Assembly: GCA_015501595.1 (NCBI GenBank)
Contig: JADNRX010000185.1
Location: 1 to 64,000 of the forward strand
DNA: 64,000 nucleotides
Reading direction: 5' to 3'
Source: Hymenopellis radicata
Taxonomy: Eukaryota; Basidiomycota; Agaricomycetes; Agaricales; Physalacriaceae
Positions within the stretch are counted from its first letter, which is position 1. Each line of letters starts with the position of its first letter. Of the stretch, positions 22,750 through 35,208 are shown piece after piece. The translations under genes were made by a program, and so were the position numbers. Under the pieces are notes generated by a model. It did not search any database. It was not told where the DNA came from and saw nothing but the letters and a program-made list of their open reading frames with translations.

Positions 22750-23843
22750 TCACTTTGCGTTCGCGGCCGCCTTCCCAGCAGCACCCGGGGAGAATTCGCA
22801 CTTGAGCGAGCGTCTTTGGCACTGGCTGTAATCGATAATCAGCACAATGCGCTCGGGAAATGGAGAGGAGACAATATGTAAGGAAAACAATCAGCAATCC
22901 ATGTGCTTAGGGTGAAGGGAAATGGAAGGCACTTACTTGCAGGCGTTATCCAGGCCTCCGGGGACACAGGCAATCTTCCGGCCGCGACAGAAGAGACAGG
23001 GCTTCCTGTTTCTCGAACGGCGTGGAGATCTGGTTGGCACCGACTGCCTGTTTCTCAAACGGCGTGGAGACGATGGTGCCGACAATGTAGTATGTTTCGT
23101 GGAAACAGTGTCCTTGAATCCGAGACAGTCTGAGGCTAGTTTCAACTTTCCACGAGAAATTAGTAGTAATCGCGCATACCTAGCCCTTCGTTGCTGATGA
23201 GGTCTAGAAAATCTGGACTTTCTTCCCGCAAAATGAGCTCGTCCGTCGCAGGAGTGCCATCCTTGAATCTGGGATCGTCGTCTGAGGCTAAAATTTTCAG
23301 TTAGACGTTTCCACTGCGAGAAAAATAGTAATCGCGCATACCCAGCCCGTCAATGCTTTCGTTGCTGATGACGTCCAATAAATCTGGACTTTCTCCCCGC
23401 AATAGTAGCTCGTCCCAGTCACAGTATTCCAAAGTATTTGGCAGCGTACTAGTATCTATTCTCGTTGACTCATTGCGTGGACCCATAACGGGGCCCAAGT
23501 CATAGATGGGCAATGGATCCATTTCTGGTGACGAACGCGCTTCGCCCTCCTGATTCACGATTTGATCAGGTGTATGAGCCTTTAGTGGTGGTACTCACAT
23601 GTAGTACAAAGGTTTTGACATGACGGCGCGACATCTTTCCCTGCTTCTCCTCGCCCTTGGGAGATTCAGGACAGGCCTGAACTTGGCATGGCGGAGACAT
23701 ACCGGAAGGGCGACGACGAGTTCTTCATCATCTTTGAACTTGCGCTTTCGAGGACTGGTTAGCACTCCTTCTTTTCTCGCCTTGGGAGATGAAGGCTTGC
23801 TCTCTGGGGATGAGTGGCGATATCGTCGACTCCGAGTTGCCAT
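22750..23843 (-). CDS. Zn2Cys6-type zinc-cluster protein, C-terminal cluster, shorter paralogue
   Basis: It starts at ATG 23843 (MATRSRRYRHSSPESKPSS...), with a basic Ser/Lys-rich N-terminus, then an acidic middle (YCDWDELLLRGESPDLLDV). The C-terminal part carries CLFCRGRKIACVPGGLDNAC, joined by an intron (AA/GTAAGTG...TTACAG) to the next exon NQCQRRSLKCEFSPG, and stops at 22752-22750. The cysteines fit C-x2-C-x6-C-x8-C-x2-C-x6-C, a DNA-binding binuclear zinc cluster placed at the C-terminus. The acidic exon is present twice in tandem (23320-23430 and 23160-23283). A peptide SPRR(L/S)RNR(Q/K) is also repeated just before the cluster. The cluster region and 3' flank are duplicated at 30364-30850. 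Exon joins in the N-terminal half are uncertain. Probably a nuclear regulator of unknown targets. Confidence 0.55.
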
Positions 23844-24377
23844 TTGCGAGCGAGCGAGCTGGGTTCCACAAGTCAAGAAGATGGTCAGGCAACATGTCCA
23901 GTGTTTAGTTTAGCGCGGCCTTGTCAGTTAAGCTCGACAAACGGTCTTCTCCCGAGCGGGTACTTAGTAACATTCGTATAATTCAAGAAGCGATACGTGC
24001 CCCATTGGGCCCAGTTAAAACTTGCCATCTGCACCAATATATGTATATCCTGTGATAGGAATGGACTGAACGGATAGATACAACAGCGAGAATACTAGAT
24101 GGTGAGAGAGTCGAAGCTTGGATATAGCGGCACGATCGGCTGATGAGCTAATTCAAAGCCCGCTCCTTCGACGCGGAGCGCCTGCGATTGTGTAGTTCGC
24201 TGTCAATACCCCATACACAATGGGCCACGTACCGCCTTGTTGGCATAGTGTTTCCTGAGCGGGATTATGAACTAGTATATTTTAACGAAAGACACACTAC
24301 TTACTGTGTACATTTGAATCGGGTCTCCGAACTACAGTTATTACTTATCACGGCAACGCTCCTTGAAGCTTGGGCCC
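23844..24377. other. Intergenic, no gene seen
   Basis: Promoter side of the zinc-cluster paralogue and 3' side of the membrane protein gene. Only short, unsupported frames. Confidence 0.4.
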
Positions 24378-25775
24378 TCAATCTTCGACGTTTATAGGGC
24401 CCTTTTCTATATCAGTCCCTGCCAATACCTCGCCTGTCGTCCCTCCCATAGACGGTTCTCTACTTTGAGAAGTACTCGAATGGCTGGGGACATCAGGAAG
24501 GTCGAGCGATACAATTGGCGCTTGATTATTGCTCGCAAAGCGAATGCTCTCCGCCATGTTTCGCATGTTTTCGACGGCCGAAGGATGCGTCCACGAGTCA
24601 TTGGGCCGCGACTCTCCCGCCATGACACGCCCAATGATCATAGTAGGTGCGCTCGCCTACACGGATGTCCTGTCAATTCTGGGACACATATTCATCGAGA
24701 AATCGACTTACGGTCACAGCGTTAAGTATCCCTTGCACGTAGACAAACGAGTCTCGATCGGCACTTGGGGCATCGCGCAAATAGAGGACGAGAAAGACGA
24801 TGTAGGTCGCCGAATACAGAAAAGCGGATTCGACGAGGATATAGATGAGACCTCCATAGGTGCGGACGTGTTTGATCCCGCAGACAGAGATGATGCGAAC
24901 GAGGATGAGCGTCGTTGTGAGGGCGTTAACCGAGGCTAGGGTGGCGTCGTACACCACTGCCCAATGCACCTGCGCGAGGCCGATCACGGCAACGTTTGGC
25001 GAAGAAAACGCCGTCACCTGGAGGAAGACGTGGCTGACTTAGGTTCTGTTAACATCGCTTGGTTGCGAGGCCTCGAAAGCAGGCACTCACACAGTCCAAG
25101 GATAACACCGAGCAACGGAAACACCGTGACAAGCCAGTTGCGATGGTAGAGTTCCCAGCATCTCCAGATCTTCAGGTTGAACGACTGAATACCCAATTCT
25201 CACGACGACGATAGCACGTACATTGATGAAGTCTGCGAGCATGGCATTAACGAAGATGGACGTTGGCCCAAGGGCATTCACAGCAATCCGCGTCGGCGTA
25301 AAATTGGCCTGTCCTATTCCAAACATGTATGCCAAAACAGCGTCTTGGGACTGGCCGTGCGTAACGTAGGTGGCATACAGCGCATTCCACACGAGTCCGA
25401 CATTGACCGTCGCCAGTGCCCAGATCACGCAGAGGACGAGAGTCAGCGCGATGCGTCGTCGATGCCATTCACCGCGCGCGACTAGTGTTGCATTAGAGAC
25501 GTGATCAGCCTAGAAGTCGACGCAGACACACTTATCTGGCGCAGAGTTCCCGCGAAGAGCATCGTATAGATCGCGTAGGAGAATACGGCAAGGATATGTT
25601 GGTTCAGATAGTCCCCAATGAGACGTTCCGCTACCTCTTCTGACCAGCCGAATTCTTGTGCAATCGAGGGCATGTTTGTTTTTGAGAGCTCGTTTTCCTT
25701 TTGAGTTTTTATATACATCGCGTTGAATTGGTGGGAAAGTGGAGGGCTTGGAGTTGAACCGGATCCTGGTGGCAT
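24378..25775 (-). CDS. Multi-pass integral membrane protein (Agaricomycete 7-TM family)
   Basis: Begins at ATG 25775 (MPPGSGSTPSPPLSHQFN...). Exons on the minus strand give hydrophobic segments in series: ILAVFSYAIYTMLFAG; ALTLVLCVIWALATVN; FVNAMLADFIN joined to IWRCWELYHRNWLVTVFPLL; a segment with WAVVYDATLASVNALTTTLI; and GGLIYILVESAFLYSATYIV. It then has the conserved C-terminal signature APTMIIGRVMAGESRPNDSW and a Ser-rich cytoplasmic tail ending at 24378. The motif set (RCW after a short loop, ILVESALLYS-like helix, GRV-AG-RP-DSW) is typical of a large uncharacterised Agaricomycete family with receptor-like topology. Introns are short GT-AG, for example GTACGTGC..GAAG near 25170-25220. 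Ligand and function are unknown. Confidence 0.75.
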
Positions 25776-26701
25776 CAAGTGATCAACTGAGGCTAGAGTC
25801 AGAAGGCGCGGAAGAACTGGTCGTAAAAAAAGACAGATCTATATTTTGAGGAGGCGTATAAGTTTGAGAGATGCATCAGGGCTCTACAAGTCAAGGTATT
25901 AGACTATGAAGTTCCTTCGAATGAGAATGAGGGTAGGAATTGATCGACTCACTGAGTCACTGCCCAAGGTGCGCAGACATGGGACTACGAGCTTTACATG
26001 ATTCAATTTGATGTGGTGTCGCTCTACTACTTCTTCTTCTTCTGTTGATCTGATGATGATATGCAGGTAGCATTCATTGCACATCACATCAAAGCTAGAA
26101 CACATCAAAGTAAGAAATCATCGTGTGAGGAGAGGAAGTCATCACGATCAGACCGATCCAGACGCCCATCAAAGCCAAACATTGAAACAAACACGTCGTG
26201 GCGGTCACCTTGACCATCCATTTCTGTCGGATTCTCCGACGGTGAGTTGACTGCCAACTAAGCATATATCGCGCGTTTGTTTACGCCACAGGCCATCCGA
26301 ATCATAGTCGCTTATTACGGTACGGATCTCAATTTCCGAATGGTGGAAAATCCAGGCAGTTGATGAAAGACTCCGATAGTACACGTCCTGAGGTCCTCTG
26401 AACAAATCAAGGCAAAATCAACGTGTACCGTACGAGTGTCTTTCTCGAAGTCTGGGCTCGGACGACATACCTCATTCAGGGCCGAAGAACAAATTATCAC
26501 TGGCATCACGCCTGTGATTTTTGCATTTGTCCCAAACCTTGACGAGAATATTACTACTCGCTCGTAGCCTCCGGGACCAAACCTCCACTATAAGCCGGCT
26601 TTCATTACTATTAGCCAGTCGAAGATTGCCTCGCATTCATGCATCATGCCGCAGGGAGGTTGAGAAGAAGCATCTCATAACCTATAAAGGTGCCGATAGT
26701 C
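25776..26701. other. Divergent intergenic region
   Basis: About 0.9 kb between the starts of the membrane protein gene and the transcription factor gene. No coding, RNA or repeat feature could be supported. Confidence 0.4.
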
Positions 26702-29490
26702 ATGTCTGACGGCGACGACGTGATATACCCCAAGAAGCGCAGAGTGCAGCGAGCTTGCGATGTTTGTAGACGGAAAAAGAGTGCGTCTACGATGTCCGAT
26801 GGTATTGCGAGATTGACGTGTCTTCAATTTAGTGCGATGTTCGTGACAGCGCATACCATTCTATTTCGACTTCCTTCTGAACGAAGTCTTACAGGCGACG
26901 GAGAGTATGCAACCAACACTGAATGCTCGTACTGTGAGGAGTACGGATACACATGTACATATGTTGGGACTGGCGAGGTGCGTTCAATTGACCATGATTG
27001 TATCTGAGCTTGTGAATAACATTGCTTGTAGAAGAAAGGTCTTTCCAAGGAGTGCGTCCCAGTGGGTGGACTATATTCGTTATTCACGAACATCTAGATA
27101 CGTGGAGGAACTCGAACGAAAGGTGGAAAAACTATCTGTTCTGCTGCAGCAGGTAAAACCTCCAAATACCTTTACATGACGTCGGATTGATTGACCTTCC
27201 CCAAGTTCATGTCAAAATCCGACATCGCCAAAGCTCTATCATCAAATGTAGATTCCCTCACTGAGACGTCCCTCGCACCGTTTCGCACACCTTCCCAGTC
27301 CTCTTCATCCGGGCAACGTGCGTATAACGTAGCTGAAGAGCAGCTCTTAGCGGATGACCTTGCGGACATGCGACTAGCTGATAATCTCAACAAGCTTACC
27401 CACGATGAGCCCGGATTTCGCTACTGGGGTTCGTCTGTCGGTATCAACCTCCTCAAAATGGCCCACGACCTCAAGTATAGCAAGGAGACGAAACCACTGC
27501 CACAAGCGCCTCTTTATAGAAAGCGCTCAGAGTTTTGGTCTTTGCAGCCGGTAACCTCGACTTTGATTCCCGTATATACTCCGGCCATCTTACCAGTCTA
27601 CAGTGGGAAGTTGAAAAACGTTCTAGGCCTCCGACTAGTGTGTATACTTTTCCAAAGGACGACCTAATGCGAGAGCTTATCGAGCTCTACTTCTCGCGCA
27701 TCGAAATCGTTAACCCCTTACTACACCGGCCGACGTTCGAGCGCTCCATTGCAGCTCGTGAACATCTCACTAATACACTGTTCGGGGGCGTGGTTCTTCT
27801 CGTGTGTGCGTGTGGCGCTCGGTACTCTGATGACCCTCGAGTCTTTCTGTTTTTTGGTTGGTTAGCTCAGTGTCGGTCTCGGGTATATCTTCTGCTCACT
27901 TCGTAACTCAACCAGGGCTTTAGTCGTTATCGATAGGTCGGGAAGCTCCATGCTCGGTCGTGCCTGTGGTATTTATGATGAGGAGTAAGTTATGCGCAGC
28001 GCGTCTGTCAGGTATGCCGCTGATTTGCCTTCAAGCATTGACGTAGACTTCCCCATTGAAGTCGATGATGAATACTGGGAGAATCCGGATCCTTCTCAGG
28101 CTTTCCGACAGCCCCAAGGAAAACCATCAAACGGTTTATACTACACGTCGTTCCTCAAATTGAACCAACTCATGGCGAAATGTCTGCGTACTTTGGTAAC
28201 GGTATGATCTATAACACTTGCGGTAAACTGATCAGGCACCAGTACTCCACCACAAAATCGAAAATAGCGCTGGGCGTTACAGGCCATAAGCGCCAGCAAG
28301 AGATTGTTACGGAACTTGATTCGTCTTTAAACGCCTGGGTCGACTCGATCCCCGAAAACTGTATGTTTCGAATACGTTCATTCCGTTTTGCGAGTCCGCC
28401 AACCCTTTCATACAGTGCGATGGGACCCCAACACTGAAAACCTAACACATCTTCTACAGTCAGCGACCTTGTATATCGGATACTACAACCTTCAGATCCT
28501 CATCCATCGACCCTTCATTCCAACGCCTACTAATCCCTCCACGCTATCGTTTCCCTCACTGGCGATATGCACAAACGCGGCACGGTGTTGTTCTCATGTG
28601 ATCGATGCTGTCAACAGACGCGGATACATCCTTCCTCTGACTGGGGTAAGTACGACGTCGGTCGAAGCCCAGACTGCTCCTGAGATCTGAGACCATCGTT
28701 TAATGAGCTTCTTTAATTGTAGATGCCGATATTCACCTCCGGACTTGTGCTACTGTTGAGCCTATGGGGCGGAAACCGTTCGGGAACATCCATTGACCGA
28801 TCAAAGGGTATGGAGGATGTGCACAAGTGCATGAACTGGATTAAGAGATTGGAGACCCGGTGTGTGCCACTCTGTGACTGTCTGCGGACGTTCTTTTTAA
28901 TTATTCGGCAGGTGGCACTACTGTGGGCGGATATGGTAAGTCATTCTCTATCCGCGATAAACTTTGTCCTCACGGCTGACAGGGATGTCTTGTATGAACT
29001 TGCTTCGGTGGGCGACTTGCCGCTTCCCCAGTCCATCTCGAGAATACCGCATAAACGGGAACGATCGGCAACTCTGGAGGTGTCATTATCGGCGTCTGGG
29101 CGCGCTTTCCCCTCAGAGGAAGAACAATATCATTCGAACAATGAGCAGACTCCGGTAGCGCCTTCTCAACCATCGGCTTCTCTGCCTGTTCACAGCGACG
29201 AGCTCGGGAGGTTGCCGGTACACGACGAGTCCATGTTTCTTACACACGGCGATCAGCCCCTTGCAGGACCCAGTCATGGCCACAATTGGTACGCCAACTC
29301 CCAAACACCATATGCGCAATACGAGGGCACGTATCACGGCACGCCAACGTATGCCGAGTCGGAATATTATGGCAGTGGTGGGCAGACGGGTCTGTACGCG
29401 ACGGGTTTACCGGAGGAACTGTTGGGTGCGGGAGACCAAGATCAACGCACGATGGCGATGTGGTCAAATGCGCCTGCTGGTTTCCAGTAG
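26702..29490 (+). CDS. Zn2Cys6 transcription factor with fungal_trans domain
   Basis: Start ATG 26702 (MSDGDDVIYPKKRRVQ). The zinc cluster spans three exons: RACDVCRRKK, then MRCS, then ECSYCEEYGYTCTYV, giving C-x2-C-x6-C...C-x2-C-x6-C. After a linker (KKGLSKE) comes the dimerisation coiled coil YVEELERKVEKLSVLLQQ. The middle region contains the hallmarks of the fungal-specific TF domain. These are FRYWGSSVGINLLKMAHDLK, EFWSLQP/WEVEK, LIELYFSRIEIVNPLLHRPT and LFGGVVLLVCACGARYSDDP; later, YIGYYNLQILIHRPF and W-HYCGRIWDVLYELASVGD. The C-terminus is Gly/Tyr/Gln-rich and ends PAGFQ at 29490. About ten 45-60 bp introns. Full-length and intact as read. It is a nuclear DNA-binding regulator. The nearby membrane protein is a neighbour, not a proven partner. 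Confidence 0.88.
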
Positions 29491-29839
29491 GTTTGGTCAT
29501 TCGATGAGCTGTTTTAGGTCTAATGCTTCAATGTTAGGGTGGTCGATTGGAGTACATACATTTTGAATTTCAACGACTACTTGTATGGTGGATTCATGGG
29601 TGGAGAAAACGAACACGGGGACTAGAACCTGGTTGAATATAGAAAATGGTGGAACTGCTGTCTTGAGCCGTTTCCTTTGTATTACTATATCCGTCATCAT
29701 CTCATATCTAAAGATTAGAGTTCAATGCTTGTGAGGAATCTATCCAGAATCTGTGCGTCCATCAGATCCGAAAGAGAACAGCTTGATGTTCAGAGAGTTG
29801 CATGATAGTGTGGAATCAAGTACACTATCGTAATGGTAA

Positions 29840-30363
29840 CACTGCGGGTTCCACACGTTCGCGCCACATGTTCGTGGTTGTCATTTTTTGCCCTCAACCC
29901 GCGGCCCGACTGTTGCAAGGGATGAGGCAAAGGTGGAGCATGGATTGGGCTGGTGCAGAGTAAACGCGCGACAAATGTTGATGTGAACTCGCGAAGCAGG
30001 CAACCGGGAAGGAACGTGTGGAGTCTTGCATGCAAGTGTCAAAGCAAAGCTGAGCCAGGCGATTATATTCGTACAAAAATACGACGTCCAACTCCAGAAC
30101 TAAGGATACAATATATACAGTACTAGTAGCGCAGCGACAGCGTATTAACGAAAGCAAAGAAGTACGGATGTAACAACATAAGTACTACATTATATGTACA
30201 GGGTAACTTGGAGAACAATGATGACAATGGTATGTATGAAAGCACAGCTAATGGGAGGCGAGATCATGATCATGATGTGTCGTAACAGCAGTAATAGAAG
30301 AACAGGATACATTCACGCTTGAAACCCAGTTTAACCGGGGAGATTGTAACGCGAGCGCCAATG
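29840..30363 (-). repeat. Segmental duplication, copy 2: downstream flank of the zinc-cluster gene
   Basis: Longer counterpart of 22300-22749, with the same order of shared words. The preceding 29491-29839 shows no feature beyond the 3' flank of the transcription factor. Confidence 0.85.
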
Positions 30364-31921
30364 TTAGGAATTCTCTAATTCACCTCGAGACTTTGCGTTC
30401 TTGGCCGCCTTGCGAGCAGCACCCCGGCGGCTTTCGCAGGGGAATTCGCACTTGAGCGAACGTCTTTGGCACTGGCTGCGAAGAAAAGTAATCGATAATC
30501 AGCACATGTTCTCGGGAAATGGAGAGGAGACAATAAGGAAAACAATCAACAATCAACAATCAATGACACAAATGCTGCTTGGCGGAGCATGGGGTGAAGG
30601 GAAATGAAAGGCACGACTTACTTGCAGGCGTTATCCGGGCCTCCGGGGACAGGTGGTCCACAGGCAATCTTGCGGCCGCGACAGAAGAGACAGGCCTGCA
30701 CAGGTTTCCTGTTTCCCAAACGGCGTGGAGATCTGGTTGGCACCAACTTCGGTGGTCCCACGGGAACGCTCGTCGGGCTCGATGGCGTCGACAATGTATG
30801 TTTCGTGGAAACGGCGCTGGTGACCATTGTATTGTCTTCAACGTGAGATTCCGGCGGGCTCGGATACGCTCGGGCAGCCTCCAACTTGGTATCAGGTGGC
30901 AGCGAGGGCACGAGCTGGCGCTGCGGATATGGCCAAGGATATTGCCCAGCCACTGCTAAGCGCAGGTCCTTCGTATCGTCGCGCCCAGACTCCATCGGGA
31001 CGCTGCGAGATGGGGTGGGTGGGGTGTCTGGGAGCGAAACGGTGTGGCTCGGAGAGGAGGTGATAAGATGAGCATCTTGTGTAGATACCTGCAGGAGCGG
31101 GTGATCTGTAGTGGCGGGTTCCTTCCGAGGCGGGTCGGGCGCTTCATTCATGTGGGCCCTTTCCTGTACCGACGTGCTAGTATCCACCTCCATCGGAGTG
31201 TCTGCTTGGCATTGTGAAGGGACTAGCGCCGGAGGACTGACGAGAGACGGATCGGTCGACGTTGCAAGGGCAGGCTGCAATGAAAAGCGATGTTAGCACG
31301 GTGGAGTCTACATGCGAATCATTTGACTTACGGTAGCTGCTGTAGTTTGCGAGGAATCGTGATTAGGATTGCCAGTGGCTCGACATAGAGTGCTGTAGGC
31401 TACAGGACCATTACGAGCGTGGCTCGTAGACAACAGAGAGCGCGTCGCCGATGCATGATAGTCGTAATGAGTATTGTCTGGGGATGTTATAGGGATGTCG
31501 TTGAGCGCCACGGTCTCGGGAGGCGAAGCGGTCAAGAAAGATCCAGGGGGGAAAGCAGACAGAAACCGATAGTTGGCAGGACGAGCATCAGGAAACGTGG
31601 AATAGAAGAGGTCGTCCTGTTCCTTGAGTGTGCGCGCGAAGAGTGAGAGTTCTGAAACTTCATGATAATCGACCTACAGTGAAAGCCACAATAAATGAGT
31701 ACAAAGACATATGCTGGCGGGCAGATGCGTACCTTTGGGCTGGATTCGGAGGCATAGTAACGTGTAGAGCCCGACTCATCGTCCGAAGGGTACGATGAAT
31801 CGGAAGATCGTGAGCTCGAAGCTGTGGTCGACGCGTAGGTGGGCGACCACACAGAGTCATCATGTCGGGAGTCTTCATCATAAGAGTTAGGCGTCGCTGG
31901 ATAGTAGTAAACAGACTCCAT
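30364..31921 (-). CDS. Zinc-cluster protein with C-terminal Zn2Cys6 domain
   Basis: Start ATG 31921 (MESVYYYPATPNSYDED...). Exon 1 is Ser/Tyr/Asp-rich and ends at ...ASESSPK. Exon 2 begins VDYHEVSELSLFARTLKEQD and contains FYSTFPDARPANYRFLSAFP. After an intron (GTAAGTC..TTGCAG) comes a long Pro/Ser/Thr-rich exon, then the basic LVPTRSPRRLGNRKPVQ, then ACLFCRGRKIACGPPVPGG. A final intron joins to NQCQRRSLKCEFPCESRRG, with stop codon 30366-30364. Cysteine spacing is C-x2-C-x6-C-x11-C-x2-C-x6-C. It is the better-preserved partner of 22750-23843. C-terminal placement of the cluster differs from the usual N-terminal one and is characteristic of this basidiomycete group as I recall it. Probably nuclear; targets unknown. 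Confidence 0.75.
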
Positions 31922-33716
31922 GGAATAGCGTCGGTGTGGGGTTGAAAATTAGTTGGTGTAGGCATGAATGAAGGAAGTTATAAAGTGGGTCACAATTTAC
32001 AAATTACCCTGAAAGAGCCGGTGAACAATTTTACACGCATCTTGTCAAATGGGGCAGTTGTGTCACTGCTGATGAAGCAAAGTGATGCCGTAAAACATGG
32101 ACCTATAATCAACTTTTTGATTCCGGCCGGCGGCGTGTTGGCCGCCAGGTATATACACTCGCGTTAGAAGCTCTGAACCATTTGAATGTGAGCGGGTCCA
32201 TAGCGGGTGTTTCTTGGGATGGGCAGCAAGCTGAGCGTCTGTCAATTATACTGTTGATTTGCAACAGATCGACAAAATAATTACGATTTCACTTATCGCT
32301 GATGGTGACGAGGTGCATTTCGACCCTTCAAGTCCAATGGAGAATGGAGAGTAGTTCAATTGATGGATAGATAAAATACGATCTGGCTTCGAACCTCGCG
32401 CCTTGAATCATCGCAAGAACCATAGTCCTCTTTTGTACATGTTGGAAAATCAATCGAAGGTCCTGATTTGGTGGTGGCTGCGGTAGTGTTTGTGGTGCGA
32501 TTTGGGTGCGATGCGGATCCTCCTTTGCTCGACACGAGGCGTCGGGTATGATAGAAATGGGTAGCCTACATCCGATGGTAGAGTCGGGCATCAAGGAGGC
32601 TCCCATCGCGATGATGGATAGACGGCAAAGTAGAGAAAAGGAAGTAGATTGGCATCACAGGGCAGTGGCGCCAATTCGATGTCGCTTTGGGCGGCCAAGC
32701 ACAGACTCCGACCGATCATGTGAGCCGAAATTTGGGTTTTAACTAGCGTGAGAGCCAAGTGAGAGCGTAATCGGGCGTTATCACAAGTCACAGCAACTCA
32801 AAGCGAGCCCCTTGGTGTCATAGAATCGCGTTGAATGATTCCGGACGTGTCGACCATGCGCCTGCATGCATTGCATGTACGTCCTTGGAAGTTGGGTAAG
32901 TTCTGGGGCCTGGAATTGGTTTGGCCCGAGTCGCACGCATTCACACACACCCGGATAGATCTCTAGCGAACGAAGATCCTGTATTGTTCCCATTTCTCCG
33001 GAGTCCGGGAGCGCTAAGCGAAATATATAAGTATCTATCCATTTCTCCGGGAGGGCCTAAGCGAGATATAAGTGTGAGAGAGTGTGAGAAGATGATCGCC
33101 ACGTATAGAGTATGACCAGCATATGACCCAAGGAAATATACGTCGGACCACACGTTTACGAGGTCGCTTGGAGATATCAGGGAGTAACGTGAGGATTTTA
33201 CCCCCTTCCGCTGCTTAGCGCTTAGCACCAAGAAGGGTAGAGGGATTCCAGACTATAGCCGTATCTCGAGGTTGCAATGTGTGCTTGAATCAGATCAACT
33301 CTGAACCCATTGCCCTAAGATACCCAGGATATGAGCCTGTCAGATAATCATGGAGTAGGAATTACGAAGGAAATAGAAAACAGTCACATAGGAGATGTTC
33401 CTTGGATGTTCCCCGGAGCGTCGCAAGATGTCCCAAAAATTTCACCCTCAACCCGCCACTATGTCAACCAGAACTTGTTTTTGCAATGTTTTGAATCCCA
33501 GCGGCGCACCGACTATCGCAAAGACGTATATAGCAATACCTTTGCCTTTCAGATCCGATTCGGAACATACATGATGCTCAGGTCAAGGTGGTCCGAAGGT
33601 GTGCGCTGTGACGATCGTTCTAGGAAAGCAGGTTGCGCTCTCAGATCGCGCCCTCCCAAATGAGGCAAGTCTCGGTCCGGAGTAACAACTTGCCCCTGAC
33701 TCTGAGTAAAGCGACC
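31922..33716. other. Gene-poor region with an imperfect tandem repeat
   Basis: No supported gene. At about 32989-33075, a segment beginning CCATTTCTCCGG...GAG..CTAAGCGA.ATATA occurs twice in tandem with small deletions. Confidence 0.4.
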
Positions 33717-33800
33717 GCGTAATTCAGAGGCGTGCAAACGGCTCTCCTCTTTACCACATTCTGCAGCGTGGTCGTCGTAGTCGTGCACGACGAGCTCGCC
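33717..33800 (+). repeat. Copy of the acyltransferase upstream region
   Basis: GCGTAATTCAG...CTCTTTACCACATTCTGCAG...CACGACGAGCTCGCC closely matches 38283-38372, the sequence just before the acyltransferase start codon. The sequence after it is not acyltransferase-like, so only the 5' flank is duplicated. Confidence 0.75.
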
Positions 33801-35208
33801 ACCGTGCTCGAAGTAATGATGGCCATGAGGCCGACGGCGACTGCCTGCAGCATGCGCACGGGGATCACACGTCGATTCAACACTTCCATCTCGCCTTTCT
33901 TCCGCATCTAAGTATATAGAGGTTAAGTCATCTTATGCACAGTGGGGATGCCTATCTCTGATTTGTGTGTCACAACGCATGGCCTTGAGACTCGTCTGAC
34001 TCGTGGTGGCGTTTTTAACAATTCGTGGCGCCTTTGGATTCTTCTTGAGGTCTCGACACGAAAAAGCTTTCTACAGTATGACCCAGCGTGGACAATATCG
34101 TAAGTCTGCCCCCCAATCCGGTCCCCTTGAAGTTAAACGACCCTCAGCAACGAAGAAAGTCTCTTGTCAAAACTGGATCCTGATGGTCTTTCAGACTGTC
34201 ACCGGTCCTCGTTCTCCTTGCTCTCGACGCCTCGTCTCTAATAACGCAATAACACTGCTGTCGATGACCTCTGTCATGACCTGGAATTGTCGACACTGCT
34301 AAGCCTTCTTGAACCCTCTGCGTGACAGACGGTCACATTGTGGCGGCGTCACATCCTCAGATTATTCCCCAGAAATACGACTCTCTTCTACATTGAACAA
34401 GGACCACACTATCACCGATTTTCTGGATACACCCGGGAAGCCCACGGGCTAGGTGGGGTGATGTTACCAACCGAATCACCATTGCACGTAGGCGTCCGGA
34501 CCTACTTCCTGTGCCGTTATCTTTCTGTGACAGATGTGCATCTACACGCCGTCTATTTCGTTCGAATGAAACGGTTCTCCGCACCCGGCCGAGATACGGT
34601 ATGAAATTTTTCGCAAAGGCTTCAAGTTTGATCATCCTCGGGATGGGGACCCGCCGGTCTTGTTTTACGCGAATCTTTTTGACTACGGCTCGAGACTCAT
34701 GTTAAATGAAGACTTTTCGCTACTAATTCTCGCCGTAAGCTGTGTACTAATTGATCTAGACCTTGTTATGATGGTTCTTTACGGCGTATTCGTATTATCC
34801 CCCTGGTTGACATGGACATCTCACCAATGCCACAGGATCATTCGTGCGCGATTCGGTAACGAAAATTTTGACTTCCGGTGCCACAGGCTTGGCGACTGTC
34901 CGGCTCGAGAGTGTCAGGTGTTCCGGTAGCAGGACATGACATCAAGACTCGGAGAAGGAGAGCCAGTCCCACTGGAGAATGCAGTGGCCCTCGTCAACCA
35001 TCATGTAACGTAACCAGGGCCTAACGGTACGTGCAATTCAATCGATTCACAAATGTCAGAAGCTCGAAAACACTATCCACAGATAAACGTTTCATTTCCC
35101 TTTTTTCGAATCAAAAAATAAGCTGAGAAGCTGATGCCCTCTCCCAGTAACCAAAGCAATCGATATATGTACTGTTCGAATTTTACGTGGTAGCAGCCGC
35201 GCTACCGC
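33801..35208. other. Gene-poor region with one exon-like fragment
   Basis: On the plus strand 34591-34730 reads EIRYEIFRKGFKFDHPRDGD followed by PPVLFYANLFDYGSRL. It has the look of a conserved exon, but stops lie close upstream in that frame and I recognise no family. No other support for genes. Confidence 0.3.

Noticed and set aside
24529..24939. Plus-strand frame of 136 codons
   Set aside because: Antisense of the membrane protein exons, which carry recognisable family motifs on the minus strand.
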